Part shown: piece by piece, positions 6,748-9,789 of the stretch
Layout of the letters: each line of letters begins with the position of its first letter
Numbering within the stretch: position 1 is the stretch's first letter
Assembly (NCBI GenBank): GCA_028711355.1
Contig: JAQTSL010000123.1
Coordinates: forward strand, 1-9,789
Source of the DNA: Rhodoferax sp.
GTDB taxonomy: Bacteria > Pseudomonadota > Gammaproteobacteria > Burkholderiales > Burkholderiaceae_C
Direction: 5' to 3'
DNA: 9,789 nt
Position numbers and translations under genes: made by a program
The notes under the pieces: generated by a model
What the model saw: the letters and a program-made list of their open reading frames with translations, nothing else
The model's database searches: none
What the model was told of the DNA's origin: nothing

Positions 6748-8127
6748 ATGACTACCTCCGCCATCTCTGCCCTGAGCCCGCTCGACGGCCGCTACGCCGC
6801 CAAGCTTGCCAAACTGCGCCCGTCGATGAGTGAACAGGGCTATATGCACCGCCGCGTGCAAGTGGAAGTGGCCTGGTTCATCGCCCTGAGCGACTGCGGT
6901 TTTGCCGAATTCAAACCGCTGACTCCGGGCGCGCGCACTTACCTGCTGGGTCTGGTCAAAAATTTTTCAGAGACCGACGGCAAGGCGATCAAAGAGATTG
7001 AAAAAACCACCAACCACGACGTCAAGGCGGTGGAATACTGGATCAAAAGCAAATTTCAGGCGCGCCCTGAGCTGGTGGCTGCACAAGAATTTGTGCACTT
7101 TGGCTGCACCAGTGAAGACATCAATAACACCAGCCACGCGCTACAGCTTAAGGCTGGGCGCAACCAGGTGCTGTTGCCTGCGCTAGACGCCATCATCAGC
7201 AAGCAGCGCGAAATGGCGCACGCGTTTGCGATGGTGCCGATGCTCAGCCGCACGCACGGTCAGACCGCCAGCCCGACCACTGTGGGCAAGGAAATTGCCA
7301 ATGTGCTGGTGCGTCTGGTAGCCGCGCGCGACAAGATTGCCAGTATCAAACTGCTGGCCAAAATGAACGGCGCTGTGGGTAACTACAACGCCCATCTGTC
7401 GGCCTGGCCAGACTATGACTGGGAAGCCTTCAGCAAAAAAGTGATCGAAACGCCAGAGCCGCTGGGCCTGGGGCTAACGTTTCAGCCCTACAGCATCCAG
7501 ATTGAACCGCACGACTACATGGCCGAGCTGTTTGACGCGGTGGTGCGCACCAACACCATCCTGATCGACTTTGCGCGCGACGTCTGGGGCTACGTCAGCC
7601 TGGGCTACTTCAAGCAGCGGCTCAAAATGGGCGAAGTGGGCTCCAGTACCATGCCCCACAAGGTCAACCCGATCGACTTTGAAAACGCCGAGGGCAACCT
7701 GGGGCTGGCCAATGCACTGTTACGCCACATGAGCGACAAGCTGCCGATCTCGCGCTGGCAGCGTGACCTGACCGACAGCACCGTGCTGCGCAATATGGGC
7801 GTGGCGCTGGGTTATGCGGTGCTGGCCTACCAGTCGCTGGCCACCGGTCTGGGCAAGCTCGAGATCAATGAAGCCGCTATCGCCGACGATTTGGACCGCG
7901 CGTGGGAGGTGCTGGCCGAGCCAGTGCAGACCGTGATGCGCCGTTTTGGTCTGCCCGAGCCGTATGAGCAACTCAAAGACTTTACCCGTGGTGCGCCCAT
8001 GACGCGCGAACTGATGCAAGGCTTTATCGCCAAGCTGGACATCCCGCAGGCTGAAAAAGAGCGTCTGCTGCGCTTAACACCGGCCAGTTATACCGGCAAA
8101 GCGGCCGAGCTGGCGCTGCGGGTCTAG
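6748..8127 (+). CDS. purB: Adenylosuccinate lyase
   Basis: PurB catalyses two steps in the cytoplasm: SAICAR to AICAR in de novo purine synthesis, and adenylosuccinate to AMP, each releasing fumarate. The product has 459 residues (E. coli 456). The fumarase/aspartase superfamily motifs are all present: TSEDINNTSHAL, SRTHGQTASPT with the catalytic histidine at about 170, and the signature loop GSSTMPHKVNPIDFEN with the catalytic serine at 299/300. The N-terminus LSPLDGRY is characteristic of the E. coli-type enzyme. The frame is open further upstream, but the homology begins at the ATG at 6748. That region lacks a Shine-Dalgarno and has a TACAAT box immediately upstream. No other pur genes are in the window. 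Confidence 0.97.
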   Translation: MTTSAISALSPLDGRYAAKLAKLRPSMSEQGYMHRRVQVEVAWFIALSDCGFAEFKPLTPGARTYLLGLVKNFSETDGKAIKEIEKTTNHDVKAVEYWIKSKFQARPELVAAQEFVHFGCTSEDINNTSHALQLKAGRNQVLLPALDAIISKQREMAHAFAMVPMLSRTHGQTASPTTVGKEIANVLVRLVAARDKIASIKLLAKMNGAVGNYNAHLSAWPDYDWEAFSKKVIETPEPLGLGLTFQPYSIQIEPHDYMAELFDAVVRTNTILIDFARDVWGYVSLGYFKQRLKMGEVGSSTMPHKVNPIDFENAEGNLGLANALLRHMSDKLPISRWQRDLTDSTVLRNMGVALGYAVLAYQSLATGLGKLEINEAAIADDLDRAWEVLAEPVQTVMRRFGLPEPYEQLKDFTRGAPMTRELMQGFIAKLDIPQAEKERLLRLTPASYTGKAAELALRV

Positions 8128-8148
8128 GAGCTCGACGGTATCCTGTTT

Positions 8149-8187
8149 TTTATACAATTTGAAAATCATTTCTTCAGATTGTATAAA
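8149..8187 (+). promoter_or_regulatory. AT-rich inverted repeat containing a near-consensus sigma70 promoter
   Basis: Arms 8149-8163 (TTTATACAATTTGAA) and 8173-8187 (TTCAGATTGTATAAA) are complementary at 14 of 15 positions around a 9-base centre; the one mismatch would be a G-U pair in RNA. On the plus strand the repeat contains TTGAAA (8159-8164) and TATAAA (8182-8187) with exactly 17 bp between them, one mismatch each from the sigma70 consensus. The predicted start is near 8194, upstream of the toxin-antitoxin genes. The overlap of a dyad with both promoter boxes suggests an operator (inference). It is strikingly AT-rich against its surroundings. A terminator role for purB is less likely because no T tract follows the hairpin. 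Confidence 0.55.
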
Positions 8188-8226
8188 TCGGTCAGAGGGT
8201 GTGCGCTGCATCAGTTGGCAGCGCCA

Positions 8227-8256
8227 GGCCCTGCCGGCGTCGCCAGAGGCCGGGCC
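8227..8256 (+). other. GC-rich imperfect hairpin in the leader of the toxin-antitoxin unit
   Basis: GGCCC (8227-8231) pairs with GGGCC (8252-8256) and GCC (8233-8235) with GGC (8248-8250), with one mismatch between the two blocks and a 12-base loop. It lies in the roughly 140-base leader between the predicted promoter and the antitoxin start. No T tract follows, so it is not a classical terminator. It may simply be structure expected in GC-rich DNA. Confidence 0.25.
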
Positions 8257-8283
8257 CACGTCGTCATAAATTGCAGGCATATC

Positions 8284-8314
8284 TGCATTCAAAGTGATAC
8301 CATGGTTGCATTCA
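8284..8314 (+). promoter_or_regulatory. Candidate antitoxin operator: direct repeats flanking a palindrome
   Basis: TGCATTCA occurs at 8284-8291 and again at 8307-8314, with the 8-bp palindrome ACCATGGT at 8299-8306 directly before the second copy. The block ends 21 bp before the antitoxin ATG. Ribbon-helix-helix antitoxins usually bind short repeats in front of their own genes, so this is a reasonable operator candidate, but it is inference from position and repeat structure only. Confidence 0.3.
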
Positions 8315-8323
8315 TTGTGTGGC

Positions 8324-8328
8324 AGGAG
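8324..8328 (+). promoter_or_regulatory. Ribosome binding site that fixes the antitoxin start
   Basis: AGGAG lies 7 bases before the ATG at 8336. It is the best Shine-Dalgarno in the window and decides this start over the in-frame GTG at 8294, which has no such site. Confidence 0.75.
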
Positions 8329-8335
8329 TCTATTC

Positions 8336-8593
8336 ATGACAACCATGAGCATTCGCGGTGTGGACGATCAGGTGCTGTCGCGCCTCAAGCAACAAGCCGC
8401 CGCCGAGGGTAGTAGCCTCAACAGCGTCGTGCTGCGTTTGCTGCAGGGCACGGGCAAGCCAGTAGCAGCCCCCAAAAAGCAAAAATTTGACGATCTGGAC
8501 GCCTTGGTGGGCACCTGGAGTGCGCGTGACGCCGACACCTTTGCGCGCGACAGCGCTGCATTTTCCGAAGTTGACGCGGCGCAGTGGCGGTGA
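8336..8593 (+). CDS. Ribbon-helix-helix antitoxin (VapB/FitA-like)
   Basis: The product has 85 residues. The N-terminus reads as a ribbon-helix-helix DNA-binding fold: a short strand (MSIRGV, 4-9), helix one (DDQVLSRLKQQAAAE, 10-24), a Gly-Ser turn and helix two (SLNSVVLRLLQ, 27-37). After a Lys/Pro linker, residues about 50-85 form an acidic, aromatic tail (FDDLDALVGTW, then DSAAFSEVDAAQW) of the kind that wraps a PIN toxin and blocks its site. The expected job is to neutralise the downstream toxin and repress the shared promoter. The gene ends 3 bp before the toxin ATG, so the two are translationally linked. I assign it by fold pattern and context, not by a recognised subfamily. Confidence 0.82.
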   Translation: MTTMSIRGVDDQVLSRLKQQAAAEGSSLNSVVLRLLQGTGKPVAAPKKQKFDDLDALVGTWSARDADTFARDSAAFSEVDAAQWR

Positions 8594-8596
8594 GTG

Positions 8597-9007
8597 ATGC
8601 GCGCCATTTCCATCGACACCAACGCCTACGCCGCCTTCAAGCGCGGTGATGCGGCCATTGTGGCGGTGCTACAGCACGCACCCAGCCTGCTGCTGTGCAG
8701 CACAGTCATGGGTGAACTGCTGGCGGGCTTTGCCGCTGGCAAGCGCGAGCAGGCTAACCGCGGCGAACTGGCACAGTTTATCCAGTCACCGCGCGTACAA
8801 GTGGTCGCCTCAACCGCAGCCACGGCCGACTTTTATGCGCTGGTTTTTGCAGCGTTGCGGCGCAAGGGCCAACCGATCCCGAGCAATGACCTTTGGATTG
8901 CCGCCAGTTGCCTGGAGCAGGGTGCCGCTCTGCTGACATTCGATGCCCACTTCAAGGCGATCGACGGTTTGCGCTGCGGCCAATGCACGGCTGACTTTAT
9001 TTTGTAG
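8597..9007 (+). CDS. vapC: VapC-type PIN-domain toxin (ribonuclease)
   Basis: The product has 136 residues, a typical VapC length. The four acidic metal-binding positions of PIN nucleases are all present: Asp7 in SIDTNAY, Glu40 in MGELLAGF, Asp98 in IPSNDLWIAAS and Asp116 in TFDAHF. An intact site suggests a working Mg/Mn-dependent ribonuclease; VapC toxins cut tRNA or rRNA, but the target cannot be read from the sequence. I place the start at the ATG at 8597; the GTG immediately before it (8594, abutting the antitoxin stop) is also possible. A GGTGAG stretch overlapping the antitoxin stop could serve as the ribosome site, so translation is likely coupled. It is followed after 6 bp by yaeQ. 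Confidence 0.92.
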   Translation: MRAISIDTNAYAAFKRGDAAIVAVLQHAPSLLLCSTVMGELLAGFAAGKREQANRGELAQFIQSPRVQVVASTAATADFYALVFAALRRKGQPIPSNDLWIAASCLEQGAALLTFDAHFKAIDGLRCGQCTADFIL

Positions 9008-9013
9008 ATCACC

Positions 9014-9574
9014 ATGGCCACCAAATCCACCATCTTCAAAGCCAGTCTGCAAATTGCCGACATCGACCACAGCTACTACGCCGACCACGCGCTCACCCTG
9101 GCGCGCCACCCGAGCGAAACCGACGAGCGCATGATGGTACGGCTGTGCGCGCTGGCGCTGCAAGCGCACCAACTACAAAGCGTTTGCGGCGGCGATGGTA
9201 CGTTGGCTTTTGGCGCTGGCCTGTCTGATCCCGACGAGCCCGACCTGTGGCTGCGCGACTTTACCGGTCGCACCCGGCTCTGGGTGGAAGTCGGCCAACC
9301 AGAAGAAAAGCCGCTGGTGCGCGCCTGTAGCAAAGCCGACGCGGTGCTGCTGTACGCCTTTGGCCACGCAGCAGACATTTGGTGGAAGGGCCTCGCCAAT
9401 AAACTCAGTCGGCTGGACAACCTGCAAGTCTGGCGCATCGCCAGCAGCGCGGCGCAAGCGCTGGTGCCCCTGGCCCAGCGCAGCATGAACTTGCAAGCCA
9501 CCGTGCAAGAGGGCGAACTGATGCTGGGCGACGGCGTGCATAACGTTCAATTGGAGCCGGTGCGCTGGAAGTAA
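9014..9574 (+). CDS. yaeQ: YaeQ family protein
   Basis: The product has 186 residues, like E. coli YaeQ (181). Family landmarks appear in order: an N-terminal MATKSTIFKASLQIADID strand pair, LARHPSETDERMMVRL (29-44), DEPDLWLRD (74-82), WVEVGQPEEK (90-99), FGHAADIWWKG and a C-terminal SMNLQATVQEGELML. YaeQ has a PD-(D/E)XK nuclease-like fold with conserved acidic residues (the Glu35/Glu38 region and Glu92 here), but no nuclease activity is firmly assigned, and early links to transcription antitermination are weak. The gene starts 6 bp after the vapC stop and lacks a clear Shine-Dalgarno, so it probably depends on readthrough from the toxin-antitoxin promoter or on translational coupling. Compared with E. 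coli it has a longer, glycine-rich segment around residues 58-70. Confidence 0.92.
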   Translation: MATKSTIFKASLQIADIDHSYYADHALTLARHPSETDERMMVRLCALALQAHQLQSVCGGDGTLAFGAGLSDPDEPDLWLRDFTGRTRLWVEVGQPEEKPLVRACSKADAVLLYAFGHAADIWWKGLANKLSRLDNLQVWRIASSAAQALVPLAQRSMNLQATVQEGELMLGDGVHNVQLEPVRWK

Positions 9575-9592
9575 CGGTAACGTCTTTTTTTT
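9575..9592 (+). terminator. Possible weak terminator after yaeQ
   Basis: Immediately after the yaeQ stop, ACG-GTAA-CGT can form a very short stem, and a run of eight T follows (9585-9592). The stem is only 3 bp; an alternative longer-range pairing (ACGTT 9543-9547 with AACGT 9579-9583) is also weak. The T run is the main evidence. Confidence 0.28.
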
Positions 9593-9789
9593 ACCCGGAC
9601 CGATAAAAGCGTATCAGGGTAATACGTGATTTAGGGAATTCATCACGACCCCGATTGTGACAATTTTGTCAACCGCTGACGCCCAGTTGACATTTCTGCG
9701 CGTCCAAACTGGCCAAATAGGGCAGGAAATGGCGATTTTTCGGGTGATTCGTGGTCAGAAGCGATGATCGAGAGCTGGCACGGAAGATG
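9593..9789. other. Right-edge non-coding stretch with nested inverted repeats; possible insertion-sequence end
   Basis: No convincing gene is seen. Visible structure includes CGTGAT (9625-9630) with ATCACG (9642-9647), TGACAA-TT-TTGTCA (9658-9671), and TGTCAAC (9667-9673) inverted against GTTGACA (9686-9692). Multiple short repeats of a GTTGACA-like unit near a TG-beginning end are reminiscent of IS21-family termini, but I cannot identify an element and no transposase is in view. It could equally be the control region of the next gene. Short frames reach the window edge on both strands (for example the minus strand from 9789 to 9642), but none shows recognisable protein features. Confidence 0.2.

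Noticed and set aside
8074..8352. A minus-strand open frame of 92 codons spanning the purB end and the toxin-antitoxin leader.
   Set aside because: It overlaps purB antisense and the promoter dyad, and the protein has no recognisable pattern. It looks like a chance frame.
9687..9692. A perfect TTGACA that could be a -35 box for a gene beyond the right edge.
   Set aside because: No -10-like hexamer lies 16-18 bp downstream; the bases there are GC-rich (TGGCCA).
9642..9789. A minus-strand frame open from the right edge for about 48 codons.
   Set aside because: It is short, crosses the inverted repeats and has no recognisable protein pattern, so I do not call it a partial gene.

Overview
The window looks like a piece of a GC-rich betaproteobacterial chromosome, most likely Burkholderiales and probably Comamonadaceae (Rhodoferax/Polaromonas-like). 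This assignment is inferred from the protein flavour (YhdP, GlnE, a standalone RfaE2, a YibF-like GST, PurB, YaeQ), the codon use and the divergent yhdP/glnE arrangement. No rRNA, tRNA, CRISPR array or complete mobile element was seen.

Layout, left to right. The minus strand from 930 to the left edge carries the N-terminal 310 codons of a YhdP-type AsmA-like envelope protein. Diverging from it is glnE (963-3692, +), the two-headed glutamine synthetase adenylyltransferase/adenylyl-removing enzyme, followed after 8 bp by a lipoprotein-type cytochrome c' (3701-4183, +). Converging on this pair is rfaE2 (4197-4712, -), the ADP-heptose nucleotidyltransferase of LPS core synthesis. A divergent gene at 4804-6036 (+) encodes an HD-GYP-like protein whose HD dyad is replaced, so it is probably not a working phosphodiesterase. 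It converges with a YibF-like glutathione S-transferase (6060-6674, -), which in turn diverges from purB (6748-8127, +).

The right part is a small accessory-looking block. After purB comes an AT-rich 15-bp-arm inverted repeat (8149-8187) that contains a near-consensus sigma70 promoter, TTGAAA-17 bp-TATAAA. It is followed by a leader of about 140 bp, a ribbon-helix-helix antitoxin (8336-8593), a VapC-type PIN-domain toxin (8597-9007) and yaeQ (9014-9574). These three genes are spaced by 3 and 6 bp and look like one transcription unit. The last ~200 bp hold no convincing gene. They have short inverted repeats that resemble an insertion-sequence end or a regulatory region, and the window ends before this can be settled.

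Most of the window is ordinary housekeeping DNA (nitrogen control, LPS heptose, purine synthesis, envelope). The parts most worth a second look are the palindrome-embedded promoter and structured leader of the toxin-antitoxin-yaeQ unit, the degenerate HD-GYP protein, the membrane-anchored cytochrome c' behind glnE, and the repeats at the right edge. I found no clear evidence for an undescribed multi-gene system.
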